Notes under the pieces: generated by a model | Databases searched by the model: none | Told to the model about the DNA's origin: nothing | Seen by the model: the letters and a program-made list of their open reading frames with translations, nothing else | NCBI RefSeq assembly: GCF_030323145.1 | Contig: NZ_CP100470.1 | Span: forward strand, 1,946,001-2,010,000 | Source of the DNA: Mesorhizobium sp. C432A | GTDB lineage: Bacteria; Pseudomonadota; Alphaproteobacteria; Rhizobiales; Rhizobiaceae | Length of the DNA: 64,000 nt | Direction of reading: 5' to 3' | Made by a program: the position numbers and the translations under genes | Shown here: positions 1 to 9,694 of the stretch, piece after piece | Layout: each line of letters begins with the position of its first letter | Numbering within the stretch: the stretch's first letter is position 1

Positions 1-455
1 GGCTCCTCGCAATCAGGTCGGTCGGCGGTTGCTGCGATCGGCCTCTGCAGGTTGTTATCGCGGTGCCGTCGAATGGGTCAGGCTTGCCTGGTCAGCCGCG
101 TCAGGTTCCCAAAGGTAGAGGGAAAGCGTCGCAACGCGTCACTGAAGAACTTCAGCGAGAAACTTAGTTGGCCCCGCATCTCCGGAAATCTCCACAAGGA
201 CCAAAATTGTTACAGGGAAGGTGGGGCGAGCCAACCGCCCCATCCCGTCCCTGCGAGCAAGGTGGATACGGTCTGCGGCGCCTTCTCACGGGTGAAGAGT
301 AGAACTGGGGAGATTAGTCGAGGAAGAAGCGCGATCGCCACACAGCAGCATCTGAGAGCCTGACCATCGCGAGGCCATCTCCAAGGAGCTTCTTCGGCTT
401 TCGGCCAAGACCCGAGGTCTGCCAAGCGTGTGAAGAGCGTGAACCTCCCGCAGGT
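1..455. other. Left-edge stretch without a recognisable gene
   Basis: No open frame here on either strand shows a motif, domain or ribosome binding site that I recognise. The short frames present are rich in Arg, Ser and Pro, as expected of non-coding GC-rich DNA. The stretch lies downstream of the vsr stop codon and probably continues the defence island beyond the window edge. I see no terminator hairpin followed by a T run. Confidence 0.5.
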
Positions 456-899
456 CTAGCCTACTTCCAGCCACTGTTCGTGCGACCCTAACCAACGCCA
501 AATCCGGTCCGCTACTTCTACAACTTGACTCCGCGTCTTTAGGGCGCACTCCCAGACTGTGGCAACACGCCAACCGGTATCAAGCAGTGCCTGTTCGACA
601 TGCCTGTCGCGTGCGATATTGGCCGCAAACTTCTGCTCCCAGAATTCTCGCCTAGTCGAGGGCATTGTGGAGTAGCGGCATCCCTCATGCCGATGCCAAA
701 AGCATCCGTGAACGAACACAGCAGCATGAAACTTCGGGAACACCAGATCGGGTCGGCCAATTAAGTTTTTCGCGTGAAGCCGATATCGGAGGCCACGTGC
801 GTGCAGGGCCGCTCGAAGCTCCTTCTCCGGTTTGGTGTTGCTTCCCCTGATCCCAGACATCATCCGGGATCTGGTTACCTTGTCCACTATGTCGGCCAC
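456..899 (-). CDS. vsr: Very short patch repair (Vsr) DNA mismatch endonuclease
   Basis: Vsr nicks DNA 5' of the T in T:G mismatches that arise when 5-methylcytosine deaminates, and so protects genomes carrying a C5-cytosine methyltransferase. The 147-residue product has the family length and catalytic set: Glu25, Asp51 in GRPDLVF, His64, and the HGCFWHRH stretch with His69 and His71, numbering that coincides with E. coli Vsr as I know it. A C-terminal TVWEC segment is also typical. The start is a GTG. The 5' end overlaps the 5' end of the divergent cytosine methyltransferase gene, its functional partner. The assignment is secure; only the exact start is open. Confidence 0.95.
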   Translation of the reverse strand: MADIVDKVTRSRMMSGIRGSNTKPEKELRAALHARGLRYRLHAKNLIGRPDLVFPKFHAAVFVHGCFWHRHEGCRYSTMPSTRREFWEQKFAANIARDRHVEQALLDTGWRVATVWECALKTRSQVVEVADRIWRWLGSHEQWLEVG

Positions 900-2532
900 G
901 TGCCACCTGGTTTCGAACTGTACAAGTGATATATGTGCTAATCAATCTGATCGAGAGTCGATTTTGGCGCGTAGCTTTGGAATCGTTGACCTGTTCGCCG
1001 GCCCTGGCGGCCTTGGAGAAGGCTTTGCATCCTACGAGGAGGCTGGACGCACTCCATTTCACATCGGCATTTCCATAGAGAAGGAAGGTTCGGCTCACCG
1101 CACTTTGTGCTTACGGGCGTTCCTTCGAGAGTTTCGTTCCCGACATGGCCGACTGCCCCGCGAGTTTATTGACTTTCATGCCGGGTTATCGAATGAACCC
1201 GACTGGGAACAGGTCGATCCTGCCGCGTTCAAGAAGGCGACCGGGGAAGCCCGTCGTCTCGAACTCGGCACTGATCACGCGACCGTCGCGATTGACAAAG
1301 CCATTGGCAAGCTGCGTTCGAATTTCGACGACACCATTCTAATCGGTGGACCACCCTGCCAGGCGTACTCTCTTGTCGGCCGCTCTCGATCCAGAGGAAA
1401 GGCGAACTATGTCCCTGAAAAGGACGCCCGCCATTACCTGTTTCGAGAATACATTCGAGTTTTAGAACGCCTTAGGCCTGCGGTTTTTATTATGGAAAAC
1501 GTCAAGGGCATGCTCTCTTCCACGGTGGAAAGCAGGCTGGTATTCGAGATGCTCATTGAGGACCTCTCGTCGCTTGGTGCACATGGGTCGGCTCGCTATG
1601 AACTCAGGGCAATTAGGGTCACCGATGGCGTTGCGCGTCTGGAGGAGGCAAGCCGCCCAGCCGACTTCATCGTGAGAGCGGAGGCTTTCGGAGTGCCGCA
1701 GAATCGCCATCGTGTAATTATCGTTGGTGTGCGGTCCGACCAGATTTCCGGAACAGTGGACACCGCCATCGCCCTAGCCCGACCACGGACGGTAAGCGAT
1801 GCAATTGGCAACCTGCCGGCGCTGCGCAGCGGAGTCAGCCGTGAAGACGGTGTTGAGGCTTGGCTATCCACTGTCATAGCCGCTGCGTCGTCCCTCTCAA
1901 ACGATGTCGGCGGCTCGTCGGATCTGGGCCGATTGCTCGGCGAAGTAGCCGAACGCCTGCCGGGCAGCAACGCCATTAGTCGCTCGGCAAAGTCATTACC
2001 GGCCGGTTACAGCCAATCGAACGACGAGCTCTCCCGATGGATCGAGCGACCTGAGCTCTTGGCTCTTGCTCAGCATGAAACCCGTGGACATATGCGATCC
2101 GATTTGGGGCGTTATCTCTTTGCTGCGGCCTATGGCCAGCTGCACGGCAGGAGCCCGAAGGCCGAGGGGTTCCCGATCAGCTTGGTGCCTAACCACAAGA
2201 ACTGGCACACGGGTGTCTTTTCCGACCGCTTCCGTGTCCAGATCGCCGGCGAACCATCGACCACGGTCACCAGCCACATCTCAAAGGACGGGCATTACTT
2301 CATTCACCCGGATCCGCTGCAGTGCCGCAGCCTGACTGTACGGGAAGCTGCTCGCTTGCAGACATTCCCGGACGACTACTTGTTCATGGGCAACAGGACG
2401 CAACAGTATGTCCAAGTGGGCAATGCTGTGCCCCCTTTTCTAGCCCGACAGATCGCTAAATTGATCCACTCGGCACTCGATAAGAGCGCGTCCAAGAACC
2501 AAGATGTCCGTGAGGAGATTCTTGCCGTCTAA
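889..2532 (+). CDS. DNA (cytosine-5-)-methyltransferase
   Basis: This is a C5-cytosine DNA methyltransferase of about 547 residues. In order I see the SAM-binding motif I (DLFAGPGGLGEGF), motif IV with the catalytic Cys157 (GGPPCQAYS), motif VI (ENVKG), motif VIII (QNRHR), a long target-recognition region, and motifs IX and X (REAARLQTFP, QVGNAVPP). It presumably modifies host DNA for the neighbouring restriction or defence genes. Its ATG lies inside the divergent vsr gene. A later TTG at 964, preceded by GAGAG at 953-957 and starting just before motif I, would leave room for a divergent promoter and is a real alternative start. The stop codon overlaps that of the converging AIPR gene. The target sequence cannot be read from the protein. 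Confidence 0.95.
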   Translation: MSATCHLVSNCTSDICANQSDRESILARSFGIVDLFAGPGGLGEGFASYEEAGRTPFHIGISIEKEGSAHRTLCLRAFLREFRSRHGRLPREFIDFHAGLSNEPDWEQVDPAAFKKATGEARRLELGTDHATVAIDKAIGKLRSNFDDTILIGGPPCQAYSLVGRSRSRGKANYVPEKDARHYLFREYIRVLERLRPAVFIMENVKGMLSSTVESRLVFEMLIEDLSSLGAHGSARYELRAIRVTDGVARLEEASRPADFIVRAEAFGVPQNRHRVIIVGVRSDQISGTVDTAIALARPRTVSDAIGNLPALRSGVSREDGVEAWLSTVIAAASSLSNDVGGSSDLGRLLGEVAERLPGSNAISRSAKSLPAGYSQSNDELSRWIERPELLALAQHETRGHMRSDLGRYLFAAAYGQLHGRSPKAEGFPISLVPNHKNWHTGVFSDRFRVQIAGEPSTTVTSHISKDGHYFIHPDPLQCRSLTVREAARLQTFPDDYLFMGNRTQQYVQVGNAVPPFLARQIAKLIHSALDKSASKNQDVREEILAV

Positions 2533-4349
2533 ACCTCAGGCGTCTGTCGCTGACTCAGCTCGGGGATGCCTTTGCCGGGGGGGGCAAACGTCGCCACGCG
2601 GATTTGATCCCAAACGGTGGATCGCTTTGCCACTTCTGAGATCTGCTGCCCTGGAGCAACCCTGTCGAATTCCGCATTGATCGTAACGGACCACTCCCAA
2701 AGCAGTTCGCGAAAGGGCTTGGATACGTCTTGCTTCAGCCAGATCTGCTCCAGATCTAACCGGTTGCCAAGTCGGTCACCGACGACCGAAAGCACGTAGG
2801 TCGCGATGTTGACCCATCCTTGCCGGAAGATCTCCTTGGCTTCCTTCGTTTTGATCATCTGCTCCACCGCCTTGTACAGAATGACCTTGGCGATCAGTCC
2901 CTTGTACCATTTGGCGTCAATTGGGTTCGGTACCAACGACGGATTTTCATCCAACGCAGACATGAAGGCAGCGAAATTCTTCTCGCCGGCTGCTGCCACC
3001 TGCGAGGGTTTGCCTCGCCAAGCCTCATGATACTTGGCGACATCGGTCTTGCTGAGCTTGCGCTTGGGCGCGATGATTTCCTGCAGCTTTTTCCGCTTAG
3101 CCGGTGTCGTTCCATCCCGCAGGAGCATGACATTGTACGCGCCTGCGGCCCGTTCATAGAACCAGCGCGTGGAGCCATCCGGGCACCAAGTGTCGTTAGC
3201 CAGCTTCTCAAGCTGGACATGGAATGGCCGATTGGCGGACAGGTCCGAGAGCTTGACCGCATTCTGGCTATTGGCGAATTTCGAGACGTTGCTGATTAGC
3301 TTCTCACGCGCGTCGTCGTTGCTGCCTTTTAGAATGATGATCTTCGCGGGAATCATAACGTGGCTGAGATCGAGGGTCTTGTCATCACGGGATGCGAAAT
3401 AGATCGAAGAGGTGGTCTGGCCGCCGTTGACGATCTGCAGGCCCTTCAGAAATGATAGCCCACGACCTCCATCCGCCGTCTTTTCGAAATCCGCCTCATC
3501 GCAGACAAGCACGAGACCATTGTTGAACGCCAAGAAGTGCTCTGGCTCCCTTCGCAAGGTCTCTATGATTCCCTTGTTCACGGTCTTCTTCGCCCCAAGG
3601 AACGTCCGCACATTTGCTTCCAGCAACTGCGACCCAAACTTGAGGTACAGGTCGCGGATGACAATACCGGGGATCGCCGTCAGCACGTACTCATAGTCGG
3701 CGTCGGGGTCAGGTACGTGGACGCACGGCAGCGCACGACCAATCGATTGGACAAGGCTCAGGGCTAGCTCATCGCGCGGCTTTCCATCGGTGTGCCTGAA
3801 CAGGCGTTCGATATCCATCGCCTCGATGGACACCATCTTGCCTTGCACTTCCTTGCTCGCAAACCGTTTGCTCTTGGTGAGACCATCCGTCATCACGAAA
3901 ACCCGGAGGCGGTCGAGACCATGCCAGCGGCTGCTTATGGTACTCACCAAGTTCCTGACGGGATGCGTCGGGTCGATTTTGGCTTCAAGGTTACCGCTCG
4001 CCGCCTTGAGCAGAAACTTCACGCCCTCGCCGGCAGTGGCTGCGGCCTCAGCATCCTTCAACTCGTTCAGAATGTCGGTGCCGAAGTAGTGGGTGACGAA
4101 AAGATCCAAGGCTGTCTCGTCCGAGGAAAGAGCGTAACCCGTGATTCTGAGCTTGGCGTTGCCGATAGTCCCGTTCCAGTGACAGATCGTCGGGCTTTCG
4201 CTTATGCCAACCTGCGAGATGTGTTCCATCACCATCTCCGCGAAGATAAGTTCCTCGGATGGAAACGGCCCCTCATCGGAGGCAACTCGCTCTGCGACCG
4301 TCGCAAGTATGTCGGATCGGTAATCTCGATGAAAATCGTCTAAGCTCAA
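2529..4349 (-). CDS. AIPR-family (abortive infection phage resistance) protein
   Basis: The 606-residue product carries the AIPR domain core: LLEANVRTFLG at about 242-252, FNNGL at 275-279 and IVNGGQTTSSIY at about 306-317. AIPR proteins are known from phage abortive-infection loci and from predicted MORC/Z1 restriction systems; their biochemical activity is not settled. It is the last gene of a five-gene minus-strand operon, starting only 2 bp after the DUF4420 stop codon. It converges on the cytosine methyltransferase gene with overlapping stop codons. No signal peptide or membrane segment is evident, so it is probably cytosolic. Family membership is firm, function is inferred from context. 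Confidence 0.88.
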   Translation of the reverse strand: MSLDDFHRDYRSDILATVAERVASDEGPFPSEELIFAEMVMEHISQVGISESPTICHWNGTIGNAKLRITGYALSSDETALDLFVTHYFGTDILNELKDAEAAATAGEGVKFLLKAASGNLEAKIDPTHPVRNLVSTISSRWHGLDRLRVFVMTDGLTKSKRFASKEVQGKMVSIEAMDIERLFRHTDGKPRDELALSLVQSIGRALPCVHVPDPDADYEYVLTAIPGIVIRDLYLKFGSQLLEANVRTFLGAKKTVNKGIIETLRREPEHFLAFNNGLVLVCDEADFEKTADGGRGLSFLKGLQIVNGGQTTSSIYFASRDDKTLDLSHVMIPAKIIILKGSNDDAREKLISNVSKFANSQNAVKLSDLSANRPFHVQLEKLANDTWCPDGSTRWFYERAAGAYNVMLLRDGTTPAKRKKLQEIIAPKRKLSKTDVAKYHEAWRGKPSQVAAAGEKNFAAFMSALDENPSLVPNPIDAKWYKGLIAKVILYKAVEQMIKTKEAKEIFRQGWVNIATYVLSVVGDRLGNRLDLEQIWLKQDVSKPFRELLWEWSVTINAEFDRVAPGQQISEVAKRSTVWDQIRVATFAPPGKGIPELSQRQTPEV

Positions 4350-4351
4350 TG

Positions 4352-5356
4352 TCAGCTCAATTCAAAAGCGTTGAGAACGTCAGTAAACGCCAGCGCGGGC
4401 ACGTTCAATGCGTCGAGGTCGAGCACATAGGCTGCGGACCTGATTGCAGCGGGAAGATTGGCTCTCCGCAGTCTGGGCATGTCATCGGTCGCCAGGAAGG
4501 CGCCGACTTCCTTTAGGGCCAACACTCGCCCGTAGTGCTGCGCATGCTCGTCGAGATAGCCAAGGATCAAGAGAAGAGCATCAAAGGTACGGCGATGACC
4601 GGTTTCTATCAAGCGGTCCCTGAGCCGTTTAACCACGTCCACGAGCGACTGACCATCGTCGCGTTCCTCGAACCGCAGGGCACCCAGAATGAGCGGCGCC
4701 CTGTCAGTATCTAGCTGCTCGATGCTGTTGATGCGAGCCAGAAAGCCACCACCACCTGCAGTGCTCTTCACCTCGAGCGCACCACCACGGATATGGAAGT
4801 CCTGTGCCGCACGCATCGGACCCAGCCAACAGTGCAAGGCGTCTTGTCCCAAGGAGGAATCCAACAGCCTGTTCAGCATCCAGAGCTCGCCCATCAAACC
4901 GACCTGAGCCTCAGGAGATAGCGGACGGTGACGGCGCGCCATGAACGCCTGCCACTCGGCCACTCTCTCGATGAAGGCGTCCACCACGGTCTGGGCGTTG
5001 CCGCCAGCAGTCCTTTCGAGAGCGCGCAAAACGTTGACGGTCATTGCCGCAAATATGTCAGGTGCGCCCTCCGCACGACGGACGAGGGCAATTGCAGTGC
5101 GGCCAGAGAAAGCGGCCCTGTCTGTGACAAGCACCACATCGAAACCAGCGCCTTCAGGGAGGCGTGCCGAGTCGATCGGCCAAGACCTTGGGAATGCCAC
5201 GATCAGTGCTTCGCGGCCTGCAGGAAAATAGCAGCCCGCTTCGATCGACACCTCTCCAAGCGATGTCATGTGGACAAAGCGCCAGTCCTCGTTCGACTCC
5301 TGTTTCGCCAACGCACGCCACGATTTGGCGAGTCCCTCCTCAGTCCACCCAAGCAT
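4352..5356 (-). CDS. DUF4420 PD-(D/E)xK-fold putative nuclease
   Basis: This 334-residue protein matches the DUF4420 family, predicted to have a PD-(D/E)xK restriction-endonuclease fold. The candidate catalytic residues are visible: Glu157 in GLMGEL, Asp186 in QDFHIRG, and Glu195 with Lys197 in GALEVKST, giving the D-x(n)-E-x-K signature. The start overlaps the 3' end of the Z1 gene by 17 bp and the stop is 2 bp from the AIPR start, so translation is probably coupled. In Z1/MORC restriction systems this component is the likely DNA-cutting subunit; that role is inferred, not shown here. Confidence 0.85.
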   Translation of the reverse strand: MLGWTEEGLAKSWRALAKQESNEDWRFVHMTSLGEVSIEAGCYFPAGREALIVAFPRSWPIDSARLPEGAGFDVVLVTDRAAFSGRTAIALVRRAEGAPDIFAAMTVNVLRALERTAGGNAQTVVDAFIERVAEWQAFMARRHRPLSPEAQVGLMGELWMLNRLLDSSLGQDALHCWLGPMRAAQDFHIRGGALEVKSTAGGGGFLARINSIEQLDTDRAPLILGALRFEERDDGQSLVDVVKRLRDRLIETGHRRTFDALLLILGYLDEHAQHYGRVLALKEVGAFLATDDMPRLRRANLPAAIRSAAYVLDLDALNVPALAFTDVLNAFELS

Positions 5357-8192
5357 TCACTTCCCCCCAAAGAACGCTGTTCCCGACGTATCTAGAGTTC
5401 GACACCCGCCGCTCGGATACACTGGAGGGGAAGCTTATTGCCCAACCGACCACTGGAGCGGCACCCTTGAGAGCATCGACCCCAGATTCTTCTGGATCGA
5501 GCAGGTACAGCATCAATAGACCGCGGTCTCTCCGCGGCGGCACGCCCATCTCCGGATATCCGTCGCCCAACACGCGGCGAATCTCAGGGCCTCTTGGCTC
5601 TTTGGGCGGTTCCTTTCCCTCGTTCCGTTCGGCGTCTCCCTTGCGCCAAGTCTCCTGGCTTCGCGCTAAGGCTCCCTTCCATTGCGCCTCGGAGAGGTCG
5701 ATAGCTTGGTCACGCGGTGAGATCAACACCTTGATGGAGTACCTATCCGGATGGTCGACCGTTCTTTTGCGATCCAGCATCGTAATGGGGTGCCCGGCGA
5801 TTGTTTTGATCGCGTCACCCTCCTTGCCGATCAAGGCAACCGTCCATCTAATTAACTCGCCGTCCTTGTTCATTTCCTCGATAAAGTCGGCGATGAGTGG
5901 GCTCATGATACGAAAGCTGGCACTATGCGTCTGGTACTGCCGGAGGAAGGTGATCACGTCCAGCGACGCGGCAGCTCGCCAAAGGTGACCGTTCCATCGT
6001 TGGCCCTCAGGCTTGTAGGCCTGCTGGTCCAAGTCGATCGGCGCGCCAAGCCTAGATAAGAACCGTTGGGTTGCATCGAAATTCGCTTGGACCTCGGGCT
6101 TGGTATTCGGGAAGACGATCGTCTGGAGGAGATCACCTGCATAAGTGAGCTGCATGGCCTTTGCGTTTCGCATCTTGGCGCGCGAAGTGATGGTGAGGAC
6201 CGAATGCGACCGGACTCGTAAGCCGAACTGTTTCGGCGTCGAACCGGCCGCGACCATGTTGTCGAACTCCTGACGCAGTTCCTCCGCCGCGTCTGCAATA
6301 TGTCCGAACCACTCGATCATCTCGTGGGAAGTGTACAGTCGGCAGATGTCCAGATATCCGTCGCGATAACCAAACCAGCGACCCATCTGCATCAAGGTAT
6401 CGTACATCCTTGCAGTTCGCAGGAAATAGCTAGTACAAAGACCTTCGAGGGTGAGGCCGCGAGCCAGCTTGTCGCCGCCGACCGCGATCACCTTGAGACC
6501 GGTGGCCTCGTTGTCCACATAGTCGAGCGCGTCCTTGGCTGTTCCGTTGATCTCCCGAACACGTATGTCGGAGATGACGTCCGGTAGGATCGACCGAACC
6601 TCATCCCAGCTGAAGTCCTTCAGTACCTCGCCTTCCACAAGAGCGGTTCGGATGGCGATCATCCCCGGCAGGAATACTTCCGTGTACTCACGACGCATCA
6701 GCTCCTCAACCGACGCTAGATCGATGGACCGAGAGTAGCGTCCCTTGAGATCCTGAACGTACGAGGCGACCTGGCTCACCACCGTTGCCTGGATAGCAGT
6801 AAATCGGCTGACATGGATCAGCATGGAGGAATGCTTTTTCCCCTGACCTCTCAGCTTTCGGACCGCGCAAGCGTAGACAAATGAGCGGACTGCTTCCGCC
6901 AATGAATCGGGTATCCGGTCCTCACCGTTCCATCTGGGGCGCCAATGGCTTTTGTGCCTTTGTGGCATCCATGGAAGGTATTCGTCGGCTTTGAGGGGGC
7001 GGATCAGAGGCAGATTCTCCGGCGTGCTGGACGCGGAGCCGAAGACACGCCCAGGGCCTACATAGTTCGATGGGGCAGCCAGATTGGTTATGAAGGCAGC
7101 TGGAAAAAGGTCCGGCCCATGCTCGTCCGTTTCGCCCCGGTCATGAATGAAGATATTAGCGAACGGAGTGGCGGTGTACCCCACGTAAGCCTTGCGCGAG
7201 AAGTGATGTAGAACAGACCGTATCAGTCGATTTATCGTCGTCGGCTGGTGTTCGACATCGGGGTTCCCGAACTCGTCGACCACGTCCTCACCCGTGTCCA
7301 CGGATCCATGGTCGGATTCATCGTCGATCACCAACAGAGGCAGATTCGTAACCAGTTTGCGGCCGGTCACAGGATCGGTGTGGTTGGCGACACGGTTCCT
7401 GATCCAGTGCAGTAGTCGTTCGAGAACGGTCTTGTTCTTCTTGATCACGAAAAGCCACGGGCGCTGCTCCGGGCTAACATTCATCCGAGCCGCCAGCTGC
7501 GTATTGAAGTCGCCGCTATCGCTTCGGTTGGTGGCAGCATTGGGACGAATCGAGCTGTCAGCATCGATCAAACCAACGCCTACGGCTGGTAGTTCGTCGC
7601 CATCAGAGATCGTTGCGAACCCGAGGAAGCCTTCGTCAAGCCGGATCTGAGTCTGCGACCGCAGGTTATTGTGCAGGCCGGCAAGCACGATGATAATCTT
7701 GTAACCAGCATCGGCCGCCTTGCAGATCAGCCCCGTGTAGTTCCCGGTCTTCCCGGATTGCACATGCCCGACCACGAGACCACGACGATCCCAAGCCCCC
7801 TCGCGTCGAGGGTCTTCGAGCTGGCTGAGTACTTCATCGGTGGCCACGTCTAGTGCGTCGAGCGCCGTCCATGGTAGCCGGCTCTCCATGTACTCCGAAT
7901 AGCGCCGCCAATAGGACCAGCCCTTCTTACGGTCGGATGTCAGCCACGGCATATGATCCTCGCCGCTCGACAGCGTGGCATTTTCGCCGACCGTTCGACT
8001 GGATCGACGGATCAGCTCCTCCACCAGGGCGTCGCGATCGATCTCCTCAAAGTCCTCGCCGGCCACGAGTTCCAGTTTCTTCAACTCCCGCTCGATCATC
8101 TCCGGGGTTATGGCTGATTGCTCTCGCTCGGAAGCTCGGCGCAACATGTTCTGAGCCATCGAAAGGATGGAATCGAATGCCTTCTCGTTCAT
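5340..8192 (-). CDS. Z1 domain-containing helicase-like ATPase
   Basis: This 950-residue protein combines a superfamily-II helicase-like ATPase with a Z1 domain. The Walker A motif GHVQSGKT lies at 142-149, a DEAD-box-like Walker B VIDDES at 288-293, and the motif III-like YTATPF at 339-344. The C-terminal half corresponds to Z1, a domain known from predicted restriction systems together with MORC-type ATPases, DUF4420 and AIPR. It probably remodels or translocates on DNA as the motor of the system. It overlaps the upstream ATPase gene by 4 bp (ATGA) and the downstream DUF4420 gene by 17 bp, so the four effector genes form one translational block. Confidence 0.9.
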   Translation of the reverse strand: MNEKAFDSILSMAQNMLRRASEREQSAITPEMIERELKKLELVAGEDFEEIDRDALVEELIRRSSRTVGENATLSSGEDHMPWLTSDRKKGWSYWRRYSEYMESRLPWTALDALDVATDEVLSQLEDPRREGAWDRRGLVVGHVQSGKTGNYTGLICKAADAGYKIIIVLAGLHNNLRSQTQIRLDEGFLGFATISDGDELPAVGVGLIDADSSIRPNAATNRSDSGDFNTQLAARMNVSPEQRPWLFVIKKNKTVLERLLHWIRNRVANHTDPVTGRKLVTNLPLLVIDDESDHGSVDTGEDVVDEFGNPDVEHQPTTINRLIRSVLHHFSRKAYVGYTATPFANIFIHDRGETDEHGPDLFPAAFITNLAAPSNYVGPGRVFGSASSTPENLPLIRPLKADEYLPWMPQRHKSHWRPRWNGEDRIPDSLAEAVRSFVYACAVRKLRGQGKKHSSMLIHVSRFTAIQATVVSQVASYVQDLKGRYSRSIDLASVEELMRREYTEVFLPGMIAIRTALVEGEVLKDFSWDEVRSILPDVISDIRVREINGTAKDALDYVDNEATGLKVIAVGGDKLARGLTLEGLCTSYFLRTARMYDTLMQMGRWFGYRDGYLDICRLYTSHEMIEWFGHIADAAEELRQEFDNMVAAGSTPKQFGLRVRSHSVLTITSRAKMRNAKAMQLTYAGDLLQTIVFPNTKPEVQANFDATQRFLSRLGAPIDLDQQAYKPEGQRWNGHLWRAAASLDVITFLRQYQTHSASFRIMSPLIADFIEEMNKDGELIRWTVALIGKEGDAIKTIAGHPITMLDRKRTVDHPDRYSIKVLISPRDQAIDLSEAQWKGALARSQETWRKGDAERNEGKEPPKEPRGPEIRRVLGDGYPEMGVPPRRDRGLLMLYLLDPEESGVDALKGAAPVVGWAISFPSSVSERRVSNSRYVGNSVLWGEVNAWVD

Positions 8193-9694
8193 GCAATATC
8201 CATAAGTGTGAGTGATGAAATGAGTTCAGGGAAGCGCTCGAAGCCGGTGCTTCGACGAAGGCGTTGCCGTGCTTCCTCCTCGCTTAATCCGCTGTAGCGG
8301 ACCAAGGCGTCGAACATGGAGCCAAGGGTTTCTCTGACCTCTTCCGTCGGAGCCTCGGCGAAGCCTGTCCGCGGCGTCTCTTTGTCCTCAGCGGTATCCA
8401 GCCAAATGCGCTGGACGGGAACTGTTTCCTCGATCAGGCGGAGCATCGCTACGATGTCAGGCCTGAGCGGACCGGCGCGATCAAGGATCGAGGCGATCAG
8501 ATCGTTATCCCGAGCAATGCGATACGATGTGCCGTTCGCGGAACGCCTGACTTGCCATGCGTCCTTTACGCCGTCCGAACGGCCGCCAGAGGCGGATGAA
8601 ACATGTCCACGGTGGGCAAACACCGTTCGGGCACTCTCCCTCGTCTCTTTAGCCAGTCGACGAAGCTGATCGCGCAGGCGAACGGGTGGATTCGCTGCGG
8701 ACTTCAGGACGTTGATCTTCCAATCGCTATCGACGCTGTTGGGGATGTCGAGTCGAATGCGGGCAAGCCGATGAGGCTCATCTCGAACCCATAGACGGCC
8801 ATTGTCACCAAGTCCGAGCCAGCCTCCAGCCATCAGCAAGCGCTTGTTGCGATAGACATAGAAGCCTTGCTGCAGCGTCCACCCACTGGGACCTGCGGCC
8901 TTCTCCTGCTCCGCGGGCTTGAGCATGTCCCTATGCGGAAGGACATGGCACTGCACGAAGGTCCCCGGTGAATGCAGGATTCGAAATTCAACGCTTTCCC
9001 AAGCCTTGGCTGGGTGCCCGGTCAGGAATGGATCCCAGGGCTGGACTGCCTTGGCGTTCAGCGTCAGCCGCATGGGGGCCCCTGGCCCTTCCAAGAGCCG
9101 GTGAAACGTCATGGCAAGATGGACCTCGACAAGATCGATCAGTTCGATCATGTCAGCCGCCGCGAAGCCGTCAGTGACCACACGATCGAGATCTTCCCAG
9201 AGAACGATCGTCCCCTGCTCCATATCGTCGAGCGGTTTTAGCAATGCTTCCGACCCGGGCGCCGGCCCTTCGAATAGCGGCCAAGGTAGTTGTTCCTGGT
9301 CGAGCAGGTTCAAATCCCACCGCAGACAGACTATCCGACCGTTGCTGCGACGACTGGCGACCGTGAGCCGGCGAGCCTGCGAAAAGCTTGCAGTCTTAAG
9401 CCCAAGGCCGAACCGCCCAAGGTCGGATTTGGCTCGTTCAGCACGTGGATCTTTAGCACCTAGACGCATGCCGGCCTCGAGAGCCTCATCATCCATTCCT
9501 AAGCCGTTGTCTGTGATGCGTATCCAGCTTTGCGGGCCCTCCCACTCAAATTGAATGTCCACTTTGCTGGCTGACGCCGCGATAGAGTTGTCGATCAGAT
9601 CAGCAAGCGCCGTTGATGGCGTGTATCCCAAGCCGCGGAGCGACTCGAACATCGCGCCAGCGTGCGGCGGAATGTTGCGAACACCCACCGTCAT
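8189..9694 (-). CDS. GHKL (MORC/Hsp90-like) ATPase of a Z1-type defence operon
   Basis: The 501-residue protein begins with a Bergerat-fold ATPase. The N box is ALADLIDNSIAA (29-40), the G1 box DNGLGM (62-67) and the G2 box GRFGLGLKTASF (93-104). No histidine-kinase phospho-acceptor domain or membrane segment is visible, so it is not a sensor kinase; it resembles the MORC/MutL/Hsp90-like ATPases known from predicted restriction systems. These ATPases are thought to clamp or reshape DNA on ATP binding. The 4-bp overlaps with the sigma-like gene upstream and the Z1 gene downstream show tight operon packing. Confidence 0.88.
   Translation of the reverse strand: MTVGVRNIPPHAGAMFESLRGLGYTPSTALADLIDNSIAASASKVDIQFEWEGPQSWIRITDNGLGMDDEALEAGMRLGAKDPRAERAKSDLGRFGLGLKTASFSQARRLTVASRRSNGRIVCLRWDLNLLDQEQLPWPLFEGPAPGSEALLKPLDDMEQGTIVLWEDLDRVVTDGFAAADMIELIDLVEVHLAMTFHRLLEGPGAPMRLTLNAKAVQPWDPFLTGHPAKAWESVEFRILHSPGTFVQCHVLPHRDMLKPAEQEKAAGPSGWTLQQGFYVYRNKRLLMAGGWLGLGDNGRLWVRDEPHRLARIRLDIPNSVDSDWKINVLKSAANPPVRLRDQLRRLAKETRESARTVFAHRGHVSSASGGRSDGVKDAWQVRRSANGTSYRIARDNDLIASILDRAGPLRPDIVAMLRLIEETVPVQRIWLDTAEDKETPRTGFAEAPTEEVRETLGSMFDALVRYSGLSEEEARQRLRRSTGFERFPELISSLTLMDIA

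Noticed and set aside
52..363. 103-residue plus-strand frame at the left edge
   Set aside because: No domain, weak start, low-quality composition; probably non-coding island DNA.
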